DNA of 48,359 bases from Flavobacteriaceae bacterium Ga0077528 (GCA_001464475.1 LNDX01000027.1:1-48359); one strand, 5' to 3'; counted from the first letter of the stretch, positions 1-8,634 are shown. Numbers and translations are program-made. The notes: generated by a model not told the origin, from the sequence alone.

Positions 1-449
1 GCTTCTTTTGCAGTTACTGGTAGTGTTGCAATTGAAATATCGGCACCACTTTCTTGATGCGCTTTTATCATTTCGTTAAAATTCATTTGATACAATTGAT
101 CACCAGAAAGTATAAGCGCATAATCAAAATCGTGATTCAAAAAATGATTCATACATTGTCTAACGGCATCAGCTGTTCCTTGAAACCACGTTGGATTGTC
201 AGGCGTTTGTTCAGCTGCTAAAATATCAACAAAAGCCGTACTAAAATGACTAAAGTGATACGTGTTTTTGATGTGTTGATTTAACGAAGCCGAATTAAAT
301 TGTGTCAAAACAAACATCCTTTTAATATCAGAATTAATACAATTTGAAATCGGAATATCCACTAATCGATATTTTCCGGCAATTGGCACTGCTGGTTTTG
401 AACGACTTTCAGTTAACGGTGACAATCTTGATCCTTGTCCGCCACCCAC
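1..449 (-). pseudogene. glgC: Glucose-1-phosphate adenylyltransferase, 5' part only, damaged N-terminus
   Basis: GlgC makes ADP-glucose from ATP and glucose-1-phosphate for glycogen synthesis. The gene runs off the window start. The frame shows [18 protein letters not shown], then the [15 protein letters not shown] block and [11 protein letters not shown], all hallmarks of the family. The beginning is abnormal. Members normally start with about 10-15 residues containing a hydrophobic strand (VVAIIL-like) before GGGQGSRL. Here the only ATG (459..457) reads 16 codons in another frame to a TGA, and the glgC frame has a TGA at 458..456 with only a GTG at 449 before the glycine loop. The first strand is therefore missing. 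I read this as a small deletion plus frameshift, or an assembly error. It lies 21 bases downstream of glgA in the same direction, so the two probably share a transcript. Family assignment is secure; functionality is doubtful. Confidence 0.8.
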
Positions 450-470
450 TTTTTTTCATTTTTTTAGTAT

Positions 471-1697
471 TTATGCTTTTTCTTTTTCAAATTTTGAAAT
501 CACTTCTTCGTAATAGTTGTAAGTTGTTTTTGCAATAGATTCCCAACTAAATTTTTCTAAAACTCTTTTTCTTCCGGCTTGTCCCATTGTTGTCGCCAAA
601 GTTTCATTTTCAAGAAATAAATTTATTTTAGTAGCAAAATTACGCTGAAATTCTTCTGGGTTTTTCGGATTAAAATCGGTTCTTGATACACTTTCTAGCG
701 GAATTAAATAACCAGTTTCACCTTCGGTAATAATTTCTGGAATTCCACCAACGGCACTTCCTACAACTGGAGTTTCGCATGACAACGCTTCAAGATTTAT
801 GATTCCAAATGGTTCGTACAATGACGGACAAGCAAAAACTCTTGCATGACTGTACAATACTTTGATTTTTTCTCTCGGAAGCATTTCAGAAATTAAGATA
901 ACTCCATCTCTTTGTGATTTCAATTCTGCAATTAAATCTTCTGTTTCTTTTGCAATTTCTTCAGTATCAGGTGCGCCTGCACACAAAACAATTTGACAAT
1001 TTTCATTAAAATATTTAGCTGCCGAAATCAACTGCGAAATACCTTTTTGACGCGTAATTCTTCCCACAAAAAGTACAAATGGAATTTCAGGATTTATATC
1101 ATATTCTAACAATAAATTGTTGTCAAATGTTGGTTTGTAAAATTCAGGATCAATTCCGTTATGGATTACAGTAACTTTTTCAGGATTAATTCCATAAGCT
1201 TCAACGACATCAGTTTTCATTTGTTCGCTAACAGCAATTACGCCATCAGCTGTATTGTATGCATGATTTTCAATCCAACGAGAAAGAAAATAACCATTTC
1301 CTAATTGTTCTACTTTCCAAGGTCGATGAGTTTCAAGGCTATGCGTTGTTAATATCAATGGAACTTGCAATAATTCTCTCGAAAAAATTCCTGCTAAATG
1401 TGTATACCAAGTATGACAATGAATTACATCTGCAAGTAAAGTGTGTTGCGACATTTCAACATTTTTACTCAAATTATGAAACATTTTGATGTGCGGATTC
1501 GATGCATCTTCCATTTTAGTCAACGAAGATTGAATTCCAATAATGTTCATAGCATCTTTTTCTTCTAGTTGATTTCCAAAACATCGTACTTCAACTTGCC
1601 CGAGTTTTGCTAATTCTTTACTTAAAAAATCGATATGTACTCCTGCGCCACCATAGATATTAGGCGGAAATTCATTGGAAAAAAGTGCTATTCTCAT
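471..1697 (-). CDS. glgA: Glycogen synthase, GT4 type (GlgA/GlgM of the corynebacterial class)
   Basis: Predicted retaining glycosyltransferase of 408 residues that uses ADP-glucose to build glycogen or maltose-1-phosphate in the cytoplasm. The N-terminal domain opens with a Rossmann strand and the glycine loop YGGAGVH (about residues 15-21). The C-terminal domain holds the nucleotide-sugar site: FVGRITRQKG near 215-224 and the E-x7-E motif in YEPFGIINLEAL. The start motif and length fit the GT4 'glgA_Coryne' class rather than the longer GT5 GlgA. The gene is complete. It precedes glgC in the same direction with a 21-base gap. Whether ADP-glucose is used for polymer extension or for maltose-1-phosphate cannot be told from sequence. 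Confidence 0.88.
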   Translation of the reverse strand: MRIALFSNEFPPNIYGGAGVHIDFLSKELAKLGQVEVRCFGNQLEEKDAMNIIGIQSSLTKMEDASNPHIKMFHNLSKNVEMSQHTLLADVIHCHTWYTHLAGIFSRELLQVPLILTTHSLETHRPWKVEQLGNGYFLSRWIENHAYNTADGVIAVSEQMKTDVVEAYGINPEKVTVIHNGIDPEFYKPTFDNNLLLEYDINPEIPFVLFVGRITRQKGISQLISAAKYFNENCQIVLCAGAPDTEEIAKETEDLIAELKSQRDGVILISEMLPREKIKVLYSHARVFACPSLYEPFGIINLEALSCETPVVGSAVGGIPEIITEGETGYLIPLESVSRTDFNPKNPEEFQRNFATKINLFLENETLATTMGQAGRKRVLEKFSWESIAKTTYNYYEEVISKFEKEKA

Positions 1698-1813
1698 GTA
1701 GGATGAAAGGTCATAATTTGTGAATTATAAAGTTAGGGAATTTATTTAATCAATTCGTTTTTTAATAACATAAAAACTATACAAATTGTATTTTTGTATC
1801 TAAATGCAATTTT

Positions 1814-2149
1814 ATGGAACCAATTACTTGGAATGATTTTGAAAAAGTAGAAATGCGAGTAGGAACAATAATTGAAGCTAATGATTTTCCTGAAGCTAGA
1901 AAACCTGCGTATCAATTAACGATTGACTTTGGTGCTGAAATCGGAATAAAAAAATCGTCTGCACAAATCACAAAGCGATATGCTAAAGTAGATTTGGTTG
2001 GAAAACAAATCATAGCAGTTGTGAACTTCCCAAAGAAACAAATTGGAAAATTCATGAGTGAATGTTTAGTTTTAGGTTCCGTAAATGAGGATGAAGTAGT
2101 TCTTTTATCATCCGATTTAAAAGTAGAAAACGGCTTGCGAATTGCTTAG
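1814..2149 (+). CDS. csaA: CsaA-type tRNA-binding domain protein
   Basis: A stand-alone OB-fold tRNA-binding domain of 111 residues. The family (CsaA, related to the C-terminal domain of MetRS and Arc1p) binds tRNA as a dimer and has been called an export-related chaperone. The hallmarks are VEMRVGTIIEA near the start, a KKSSAQITKRY segment, VNFPKKQIGKFMSECLVLG and a C-terminal V.NGLRIA. The length is typical. A TATTTTTG element at 1789-1796 just upstream could serve as the -7 promoter box. The stop overlaps by four bases the end of a convergent small gene on the other strand. The cellular role in flavobacteria is unknown. Confidence 0.88.
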   Translation: MEPITWNDFEKVEMRVGTIIEANDFPEARKPAYQLTIDFGAEIGIKKSSAQITKRYAKVDLVGKQIIAVVNFPKKQIGKFMSECLVLGSVNEDEVVLLSSDLKVENGLRIA

Positions 2150-2361
2150 TTTTGTTTTCTACGTTTGTTAGCCATATACATATTAAAAACTGAAAGTAAA
2201 ATAAATAATACTGGAACAACAAAGTAGAATTTTCGTTCTTCAAAGGAATCGTTTTGTTGAATATGTTGGTAATTTTCATAAATAATATACAACCAAAATA
2301 AAATGATTGTTAGATTCAAATGAAAAGCATACTTGTTTAAAAAAGCTAGAATTTTTTGCAT
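2146..2361 (-). CDS. Small two-helix membrane protein, unknown
   Basis: A 71-residue protein of unknown function. It has two hydrophobic segments (about residues 12-29 and 45-62), a charged loop containing EERK, and a basic C-terminal end KRRKQN, suggesting an inner-membrane hairpin with a cytoplasmic positive tail. It is convergent with csaA and shares four bases with it. It lies immediately downstream of the minus-strand terminator at 2370-2419, so it probably has its own promoter or depends on read-through. I do not recognise the family; it could be a lineage-specific hypothetical protein. Confidence 0.55.
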   Translation of the reverse strand: MQKILAFLNKYAFHLNLTIILFWLYIIYENYQHIQQNDSFEERKFYFVVPVLFILLSVFNMYMANKRRKQN

Positions 2362-2369
2362 AGTTTAGA

Positions 2370-2419
2370 AAATTAAAAACTCCAAAAATCTTTCAACTTT
2401 TGGAGTCTGTTTTTATTTT
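2370..2419 (-). terminator. Intrinsic terminator of the LRR gene; copy 1 of a 50-bp direct repeat
   Basis: The stem ACTCCAAAA (2379-2387) pairs with TTTTGGAGT (2398-2406) around a 10-base loop. Read on the minus strand it is followed by a T-rich run. It sits directly after the stop of the T9SS LRR gene. All 50 bases recur without a mismatch at 3742-3791 in the same orientation. Confidence 0.8.
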
Positions 2420-3409
2420 TTATTGTTTTATAATTTTTACTACTTCATTTTTTTCTCCTAATAAATTTAAAAAGTAAATACCTTTAGAAAAATTACTTAA
2501 ATCAATTGTTGTCATTTCATCGACAATTGACAATTGTTTTAGTTCTTGACCAAGATAATTATAAATAACAACAGTAGTAAAAAAACCTTCTTCATTATGT
2601 AATGTAACAAAGTTATTAGTTGGATTAGGATATAAAACTACTTTATTAGCAACAAACTCCTCACTACCCAAACCACAATTACTGGTAACTAATGGTTGAA
2701 TGCCATTACAAGTAGCCAAAAATGTTTGTAATGGAGTAACCTCGTTAGTATCTGCGCAAATAGTTGTTAAATTTGGATTATTACTATTCCAGCAATTTTG
2801 ATAAATTGTTTGATTACCAATAGGTTGTGTAATACCATTTTTAATATTAATGTTAGTTAATAAATTGCTACTACAAACTAACTCGACTAGCATCGGATTG
2901 TTACTAAAATCTAAATTTGTTAGTTGATTTTGTTCACAATAAACTTGTTTCAAATTTATCAGATTTGAAAAATCAATATTTGAAATATTATTAACATTAA
3001 CATTTAAAACCTCTAATGAGCTTAATCCAGAGAGATTTAATGTTGAAATATTGCTATTTGGGCAATATAAAAGTTTTAAACTATTAAGTTGGGGGAAATG
3101 AAAATTAGATACAAATGTATAACTAAATGATAAGTTTTGTAAATTTGAAAAATATTCTACTCCAGTTAAATCAAATATGTTTGAAAACCCAATATTTAAA
3201 CTTTTTACTTGTAATGCTTCCAATTGTTCAATAAAACCATTATTATTAGAGTCTATTTTAAATTGATTATTTAAAATATTTGTAGCTATTGAATTACTTG
3301 GGGAAGATTGAAGAAGTTTGTTTAAAAAATTTGAATCAGGGAAATTAATAATCTGTGCATTTGTAGTAAAACAAAAAAAATAGATCAATATCAACAGATT
3401 TTTTTTCAT
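2420..3409 (-). CDS. Secreted leucine-rich-repeat protein with T9SS type A sorting domain
   Basis: A 329-residue exported protein. It has a signal peptide at residues 1-19 (ending near TNAQ), a leucine-rich-repeat array at roughly 65-205 with units such as LNLSGLSSLEVLNVNVNNIS and LTNLDFSNNPMLVELVCSSN, and a C-terminal T9SS domain at about 258-329 (VVLYPNPTNNFVTL ... GIYFLNLLGE ... KIIKQ). It should cross the inner membrane via Sec and the outer membrane via the type IX system, ending up attached or released at the surface. LRRs are protein- or glycan-binding scaffolds; the ligand is unknown. The gene lies between two identical terminator copies, which suggests that it arrived as, or moves as, a module. 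Confidence 0.85.
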   Translation of the reverse strand: MKKNLLILIYFFCFTTNAQIINFPDSNFLNKLLQSSPSNSIATNILNNQFKIDSNNNGFIEQLEALQVKSLNIGFSNIFDLTGVEYFSNLQNLSFSYTFVSNFHFPQLNSLKLLYCPNSNISTLNLSGLSSLEVLNVNVNNISNIDFSNLINLKQVYCEQNQLTNLDFSNNPMLVELVCSSNLLTNINIKNGITQPIGNQTIYQNCWNSNNPNLTTICADTNEVTPLQTFLATCNGIQPLVTSNCGLGSEEFVANKVVLYPNPTNNFVTLHNEEGFFTTVVIYNYLGQELKQLSIVDEMTTIDLSNFSKGIYFLNLLGEKNEVVKIIKQ

Positions 3410-3518
3410 TTTTTTAGTTTTTAATAATTAATTTATTAACTATCTCTTCATTTAAAGTTACTTTCAATATATATGTACCACCCATGCTACACAAAGAGTT
3501 CTTCGATGCACTGCGCTG

Positions 3519-3684
3519 CGCAAATGTCTCCTGACTTTGCGCCAATTTATGGTCACTTTTTATAACAATTATGTTTTCCAAATAAATTTGAATTTAATCA
3601 AAACTTGATATTTTGTTTGTATACTTAATTATAGGTTTCATCAAATATAATAAAAAAATTCCGCAAAGTCAGGAGACATTTGCG
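3519..3684. repeat. 23-bp perfect inverted repeat in a gene-free stretch
   Basis: Bases 3519-3541 (CGCAAATGTCTCCTGACTTT followed by GCG) are the exact reverse complement of 3662-3684, with 120 bases between. The match continues imperfectly outward. Each arm can also fold on itself (CGCAAA with TTTGCG). The stretch 3410-3741 holds no gene that I can support. The repeat lies upstream of the LRR gene, inside the module bounded by the duplicated terminator. It may be a REP-like element or a remnant of a mobile sequence; no transposase is present. Confidence 0.7.
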
Positions 3685-3741
3685 GAGCTTTTCATAAGAA
3701 CTAATCGTTAACCAGTTTCTGTTGAAGTTTTTCAGGTTCTT

Positions 3742-3791
3742 AAATTAAAAACTCCAAAAATCTTTCAACTTTTGGAGTCTGTTTTTATTTT
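3742..3791 (-). terminator. Intrinsic terminator of the PUR protein gene; copy 2 of the 50-bp direct repeat
   Basis: This is the same 50 bases as 2370-2419, with stem arms at 3751-3759 and 3770-3778. It begins within the stop codon of the DUF3276 gene and reads on the minus strand into a T-rich tail. Confidence 0.8.
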
Positions 3792-4170
3792 AAATATCAT
3801 CAAAATCAATATCGGTAAAGCTAGTTGTCTTTGGTTCTTCTTCGCCTTCTGTTTTTTCGGTGAAATATTCTTTTTTGAAATCTTTTTGGTGTCTTTCAGA
3901 AATTACTTCCTCACCTTTATTGTTTAATACAAACGATGTCATTTCGTCTAAAATTTCTTTGAAAGCTGTAAAATCTTCCTTGTACAAATAAATTTTATGC
4001 TTTTTAAAGTGAAATGATCCATCCTCTTCGGTAAATTTTTTACTTTCAGTAATGGTAATGTAGTAATCTTCAGCTTTTGTAGCTCTTACATCAAAGAAAT
4101 AAGTTCTTCTTCCTGCTCTCAATACTTTAGAAAAAATTTCATCTTTTTCTAACATGTCGTGTTCTCTCAT
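3790..4170 (-). CDS. PUR family DNA/RNA-binding protein (DUF3276)
   Basis: A 126-residue cytoplasmic protein of the DUF3276/PUR-alpha-like family, which is nearly universal in Bacteroidota; its spirochaete relative Bpur binds single-stranded nucleic acid. The typical block FSKVLRAGRRTYFFDVRATK is at about residues 13-32, followed by DYYITITESKKF, FKKHKIYLYKED and an acidic, poorly ordered tail ending in DIDFDDI. I kept the first ATG; a second Met at residue 6 is also possible. It is the last gene before terminator copy 2. Its exact role in flavobacteria is not established. Confidence 0.88.
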   Translation of the reverse strand: MREHDMLEKDEIFSKVLRAGRRTYFFDVRATKAEDYYITITESKKFTEEDGSFHFKKHKIYLYKEDFTAFKEILDEMTSFVLNNKGEEVISERHQKDFKKEYFTEKTEGEEEPKTTSFTDIDFDDI

Positions 4171-4238
4171 ATTCGTTCTGTCAATTAGTGTAGTTTTTCT
4201 TTTACGAAAATGATAAAAAAAATGTTACGATGCAAGAA

Positions 4239-5996
4239 TTATTCTACTTCTTTTTCAGAAAGTTGTTTGTAATAAAGTTCTTTGTAATAGCCTTCTTGGT
4301 TTACTAATTGATTATGAGAACCTTGTTGGATGATTTTTCCTTCCTCTAAAATTATAATTATATCAGCATTTTTTGCTGAGGAAACTCTATGACTAACAAT
4401 TATTGTGGTTTTATCTTTAGAAACTTCCAATAAATTATTCAAAATTTGTTCTTCGGTTTCTGTATCAACTGCTGAAAGGCAATCGTCAAAAAGTAGAATT
4501 TCAGGGTTTTTTATAATCGCTCTGGCAATAGAAACACGTTGTTTTTGTCCGCCAGAAAGTGTAATTCCTCTTTCACCAAGAATGGTTTCATATTGTTGGT
4601 TGAACTGAATGATATTATCATGAACTACTGATTTTCTAGCTGCTTCAAATACTTCTTCGTCAGTAGCATTTTCTTTTCCGAACTTAATATTATTCTTTAT
4701 AGAATCAGAAAATAAAAAGGCATCTTGTGGAACAATTCCGATGCTGTTTCTTAAATCATATAGATTTAGTTCCGCCAAAGGAGTTCCATCCATTAAAATT
4801 TTACCAACTTTTACATCGTGCATTCTAGTAATTAAAGTTAGAATACTCGATTTTCCTGAACCTGTTTTACCTAAAATTGCAAGAGTTTGTCCTTTTGCAA
4901 CTTTAAAAGAAACGTTTTTCAAAGCTTCAATATTGGTATCATCGTATGTGAAACTCACATTTTTAAATTCAATTTCTCCTTTGATTATGGAATGATTTGG
5001 ATTGGTGTTTTTAATTTCAGGTTCCACTTTCAAGAACTCATTCAATCTTTTTTGAGATGCTTCTGCTTCTTGTACTAACGATGATACCCAACCAATTGTA
5101 GCTACAGGCCAAGTTAGCATGTTTACATATAAAATAAATTCGGCAATTTTTCCGATGCTATCAATTTCTCCATTTATGTACATCATTCCACCAAAATAAA
5201 TCACAACCAAGTTACTCACTCCAATTAAAGTAACCATCAACGGACCAAAAAAGGATTGAACATTGGCCAAACTCATACTCTTTGATTTGCTTTCTTTTGC
5301 TAAATCAATAATGTTGTTTTGATGTTGTTTTTCCAAACCATAAGCTTTTATAACTCTAATTCCTGAAAAAACTTCTTGTGTGTAACTTGAAATTTTAGAT
5401 AAATATTGCTGAAAAATAGTACTTCGTTTGTTGATTTCAACACTCAATTTGAAAATGATAAACGATAAAATAGGCAAGGGTAGAAGTGTGTATAATGTTA
5501 ATCTTGGTGAAACATTATACATATATATAATCACAATTGTAAAAGTAATTAACGTATTTATAGTGTACATCACAGCTGGTCCAACATACATTCGCACTTT
5601 GGCAACGTCTTCACTAATTCTACTCATCAAATCTCCAGTACGATTTTGTTTGTAAAAGTTCTGATCTAAAACCTCATAATGCTTAAAAACTTCATTTTTT
5701 AAATCAAATTCGATATGACGCGACATTACAATTAAAGTTTGACGCATCAAGAAAGTTAAAATCCCTGCAATTATTGTAGTTCCAACAATTAAAAGGATAT
5801 TTTCTATCAATTGACTTTTAATTATTTCATTACTTATGTTGTTTTTATGAAAGTCTTCAATGGCTTTAAATGACTTACTAATTAATTTTGGAGTAAACAA
5901 TCTAAAGATTTGCGCAACAATTGTGATGACAATACCTAATAAAAATCGGTATTTATATTTGACAAAATATTTATTTAAATATTGTAATTCTTTCAT
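4239..5996 (-). CDS. ABC exporter, fused membrane and ATPase domains (MsbA/BmrA-like)
   Basis: A 585-residue half-transporter. Six predicted membrane helices fill about residues 15-300, with the conserved coupling region FYKQNRTGDLMSRISED. The ATPase domain covers about 340-575, with Walker A GKTGSGKSS, a Q-loop in GIVPQDAFLFSDSI, the signature LSGGQKQR, Walker B EILLFDDCLSAVD and the switch histidine in IIVSHRVSSA. The homodimer should flip lipids or export drugs or peptides across the inner membrane; the substrate is unknown. The gene is complete and divergent from leucine dehydrogenase. Confidence 0.9.
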   Translation of the reverse strand: MKELQYLNKYFVKYKYRFLLGIVITIVAQIFRLFTPKLISKSFKAIEDFHKNNISNEIIKSQLIENILLIVGTTIIAGILTFLMRQTLIVMSRHIEFDLKNEVFKHYEVLDQNFYKQNRTGDLMSRISEDVAKVRMYVGPAVMYTINTLITFTIVIIYMYNVSPRLTLYTLLPLPILSFIIFKLSVEINKRSTIFQQYLSKISSYTQEVFSGIRVIKAYGLEKQHQNNIIDLAKESKSKSMSLANVQSFFGPLMVTLIGVSNLVVIYFGGMMYINGEIDSIGKIAEFILYVNMLTWPVATIGWVSSLVQEAEASQKRLNEFLKVEPEIKNTNPNHSIIKGEIEFKNVSFTYDDTNIEALKNVSFKVAKGQTLAILGKTGSGKSSILTLITRMHDVKVGKILMDGTPLAELNLYDLRNSIGIVPQDAFLFSDSIKNNIKFGKENATDEEVFEAARKSVVHDNIIQFNQQYETILGERGITLSGGQKQRVSIARAIIKNPEILLFDDCLSAVDTETEEQILNNLLEVSKDKTTIIVSHRVSSAKNADIIIILEEGKIIQQGSHNQLVNQEGYYKELYYKQLSEKEVE

Positions 5997-6190
5997 TTTA
6001 ATTCTTTAATTGTTTCTTGAATCAACCCTATTATTGTTAAAATGATAGAAATAATTCATTTTTAAAATATTCAGTAAAAATTAATTTTATTAACAATATG
6101 CTAATTAAAACTAAATTTCATGAATTATTTTGAATAAAAAGTTAAATTTGCGATGACTTATTGATAAAGTCGCAACCCAAATATATTTTT

Positions 6191-7294
6191 ATGACTACAG
6201 AAATCACAACTCCAAAAGAGCTTCAAAAAATGGATCCGGTCTTCGGACAACTATCATTTGATAATCACGAGCAAATTGTTTTTTGCAACGACAAAGATAC
6301 AGGATTAAAAGCAATAATTGGTATTCACAATTCAGTTTTAGGGCCAGCTTTGGGTGGAACTAGAATGTGGAATTATGCAAACGAATGGGAAGCATTAAAC
6401 GATGTTTTACGTCTTTCTCGTGGTATGACTTATAAATCTGCAATTACAGGTTTAGATCTAGGTGGAGGAAAAGCAGTTATTATTGGTGACGCTAAAACTC
6501 AAAAAACGCCAGAAATGATGCGTAAATTTGGTGAGTTTGTTCATTCCTTATCAGGAAGATACATTACAGCAGAAGATGTTGGTATGGTAACTGCCGATAT
6601 GGATACTGTTCGCGATGTAACTCCATACGTTACAGGAATTTCAGAATCTCGTGGTGGATCTGGTAATCCTTCTCCAGTAACCGCTTATGGTGTTTACATG
6701 GGAATGAAAGCTGCTGCTAAATACCAATTTGGTTCAGATAATTTAGACGGAAAAAAAATATTAGTTCAAGGAATCGGTCACGTTGGTGAAACTTTAGTTG
6801 AGTATTTAACTAAAGAAGGAGCTTTGGTTCAAATTGCAGATATCAACGAAGGACGTCTTGAAGAAGTAAGTAAAAAATATGGCGCTTCAATCTATACAGG
6901 AAGCGATTTATATACTGCAGATGTTGATATTTATGCACCTTGCGCACTTGGAGCCACTATCAATGACGATACAGTTTACAAGATAAATGCTAAAGTTATT
7001 GCTGGAGCAGCTAACAATCAGTTGGCAAATGAAAACGTTCACGGACCAATTTTGCAAGAAAGAGGTATTGTTTATGCGCCAGATTTCTTAATCAACGCAG
7101 GTGGAATTATCAATGTTTATGCAGAAATTGCTCATTACGACAAAGCAGAATCAATGCGTAGAACAGAAAATATCTACAATACAACTTTAGAAATTTTTGA
7201 TTATGCTAAAGCAAACAATTTGACGCCTCAAAAAGCGGCAATGGCAATTGCAGAACTTAGAATCGAACAAAGAAAAAAAGAAAACGCTAAATAG
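6191..7294 (+). CDS. ldh: Leucine dehydrogenase (Glu/Leu/Phe/Val dehydrogenase family)
   Basis: Predicted NAD-dependent deamination of branched-chain amino acids to 2-oxo acids (367 residues from the chosen ATG). The substrate-binding half carries GPALGGTRMW and the catalytic region MTYKSAITGLDLGGGKAVI (Lys82 and Lys94). The nucleotide half has the Rossmann loop VQGIGHVGE and the late motif ANNQLA. I preferred the ATG at 6191 to an in-frame TTG at 6161, because homologues begin close to the MTTEIT sequence. A TAAATTTG box at 6143-6150 would give a leader of about 35 bases. The product would feed branched-chain 2-oxo acids to a lipoyl E2 complex such as that at 21074. Confidence 0.88.
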   Translation: MTTEITTPKELQKMDPVFGQLSFDNHEQIVFCNDKDTGLKAIIGIHNSVLGPALGGTRMWNYANEWEALNDVLRLSRGMTYKSAITGLDLGGGKAVIIGDAKTQKTPEMMRKFGEFVHSLSGRYITAEDVGMVTADMDTVRDVTPYVTGISESRGGSGNPSPVTAYGVYMGMKAAAKYQFGSDNLDGKKILVQGIGHVGETLVEYLTKEGALVQIADINEGRLEEVSKKYGASIYTGSDLYTADVDIYAPCALGATINDDTVYKINAKVIAGAANNQLANENVHGPILQERGIVYAPDFLINAGGIINVYAEIAHYDKAESMRRTENIYNTTLEIFDYAKANNLTPQKAAMAIAELRIEQRKKENAK

Positions 7295-7327
7295 TTAAGT
7301 GTTTAAAAAAAATAGTTTTATTTTTGC

Positions 7328-7355
7328 AAAGCGAAAGAGCATTTTCTTTCGCTTT
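7328..7355 (+). terminator. Hairpin terminator after leucine dehydrogenase
   Basis: AAAGCGAAAG (7328-7337) pairs perfectly with CTTTCGCTTT (7346-7355) around an 8-base loop, followed by GTTAATTTTT. It lies in the 85-base gap before nusB. Confidence 0.75.
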
Positions 7356-7379
7356 GTTAATTTTTAAAAGTTCTTATCC

Positions 7380-8321
7380 GTGTTAAACAGAAGACATATC
7401 CGTATAAAAGTGATGCAAGCTATTTATGCTATGCACCAAAGTGGTTCTGATGATCTTGAAAAACAAGAAAAATTTTTGCAAGCTAGTCTAGAAAATATTT
7501 TAGATTTATATCTAATAATGTTGTCTTCTTTAGTCGAAATTCGAAAAAAGGAAATAGAATATATCGAAATTGCTCAGAAAAAGCATCTTGCTACACCAGA
7601 AGAGCGAAATCCAAACCAACGTTTTGTTAATAATCCTATTCTTGTTGCTTTAGAAGAAAGTAATTCGTTGAGTATTGCTCTTGAAAAAAGAAAAATCAAC
7701 AACTGGCAAGCTAATGATGATACGATTTTGTTGCTTTTGCAAGATGTAAAGCAAAGTGATTTGTATCAGAATTACATGGCTAAAAAAGCGGTTACTTTTG
7801 AAGAAGAGCGCTTTTTTGTGGTAGATATGTTCTCTGAATTGATTGCTCCAAATGAAAAATTATATTCTTACTTAGAAGATTTTAAATTGACTTGGGTAGA
7901 CGATATTCCTGTTGTAAATACTCAAATTCAAAAGCAATTGCGTCATATGTCAGCAGATGCTGATTTGATAAAAGTTCCAGCGATTTATAAAGACGAAGAA
8001 GATAAAGATTTTGCATCAGCATTGTTTAGAAAAACTGTTTTAAACGAAAGTGAATTAGCAAAAGAATTTATTGATAAAACTCCAAATTGGGATGTAGAAC
8101 GAATAGCCGAATTGGATACGATAATTTTGAAAATGGCTATTTGTGAATTTTTGAAATTTCCATCAATTCCTTTGAAAGTTACAATTAATGAATATTTAGA
8201 ACTTGCAAAAGAATACTCAACACCAAAAAGTAGTCTTTTTATTAATGGAATTTTAGATAATCTTGTAAAAGATTTCCAAAAAAATAATAGAGTTAATAAA
8301 GCCGGAAGAGGTTTAATATAA
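7380..8321 (+). CDS. nusB: Transcription antitermination factor NusB, long Bacteroidota form
   Basis: NusB with NusE binds boxA RNA and supports rRNA antitermination. The protein has 313 residues, much longer than the roughly 140-residue E. coli NusB but typical of Bacteroidota. It opens with LNRRHIRIKVMQAIYAMHQS, the NusB helical start. The canonical C-terminal half is at about 195-300 (FIDKTPNWDVERIAELD, KFPSIPLKVTINEYLELAKE, SSLFINGILD). The start codon is GTG at 7380, directly before LNRRHIR. yajC follows after 18 bases, so the two are probably co-transcribed. Confidence 0.92.
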   Translation: MLNRRHIRIKVMQAIYAMHQSGSDDLEKQEKFLQASLENILDLYLIMLSSLVEIRKKEIEYIEIAQKKHLATPEERNPNQRFVNNPILVALEESNSLSIALEKRKINNWQANDDTILLLLQDVKQSDLYQNYMAKKAVTFEEERFFVVDMFSELIAPNEKLYSYLEDFKLTWVDDIPVVNTQIQKQLRHMSADADLIKVPAIYKDEEDKDFASALFRKTVLNESELAKEFIDKTPNWDVERIAELDTIILKMAICEFLKFPSIPLKVTINEYLELAKEYSTPKSSLFINGILDNLVKDFQKNNRVNKAGRGLI

Positions 8322-8339
8322 ATTTAAATAATAAAAAAT

Positions 8340-8615
8340 ATGGAACAGATAAGTCAGTTTTTACCGTTTATTCTAATGTTTGTTGTAATCTATTTATTTA
8401 TGATAGTGCCACAACAAAAGAAAGCTAAAAAAGAGAAAGAGTTTGAAAGTAGTTTGAAAGTAGGTGATAAAATAGTCACTAAAAGTGGTTTTCATGGTAA
8501 AATTGCTGAATTAGCTGAAACTACAGTTGTTATTGAAACAATGTCAGGAAAATTAAAAATGGAAAAGTCTGCTATATCGCTTGAAATGAGTGCTGCTTTG
8601 AACAAGAAAGCATAA
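8340..8615 (+). CDS. yajC: Preprotein translocase subunit YajC
   Basis: A single-pass inner-membrane protein of 91 residues that associates with the SecDF complex. One membrane helix (about 8-24, FLPFILMFVVIYLFMIVPQ) is followed by the family signature QQKKAKKEKEFESSLKVGDKIVTKSGFHGKI and a small beta domain. It lies 18 bases after nusB. In many relatives a DUF1573 gene sits between nusB and yajC; it is absent here. Confidence 0.92.
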   Translation: MEQISQFLPFILMFVVIYLFMIVPQQKKAKKEKEFESSLKVGDKIVTKSGFHGKIAELAETTVVIETMSGKLKMEKSAISLEMSAALNKKA

Positions 8616-8634
8616 GTTTAGATTCTAACATTAA

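Noticed and set aside
4405..5655. Several plus-strand reading frames opposite the ABC exporter
   Set aside because: They are complementary shadows of a well-conserved gene.
6161..6190. TTG start giving leucine dehydrogenase ten more residues
   Set aside because: It would begin close behind the likely -7 box, and the ATG at 6191 fits the known N-terminus.
8322..8339. Absence of a DUF1573 gene between nusB and yajC
   Set aside because: The order varies among relatives as far as I recall; the small intergenic gap shows no remnant.
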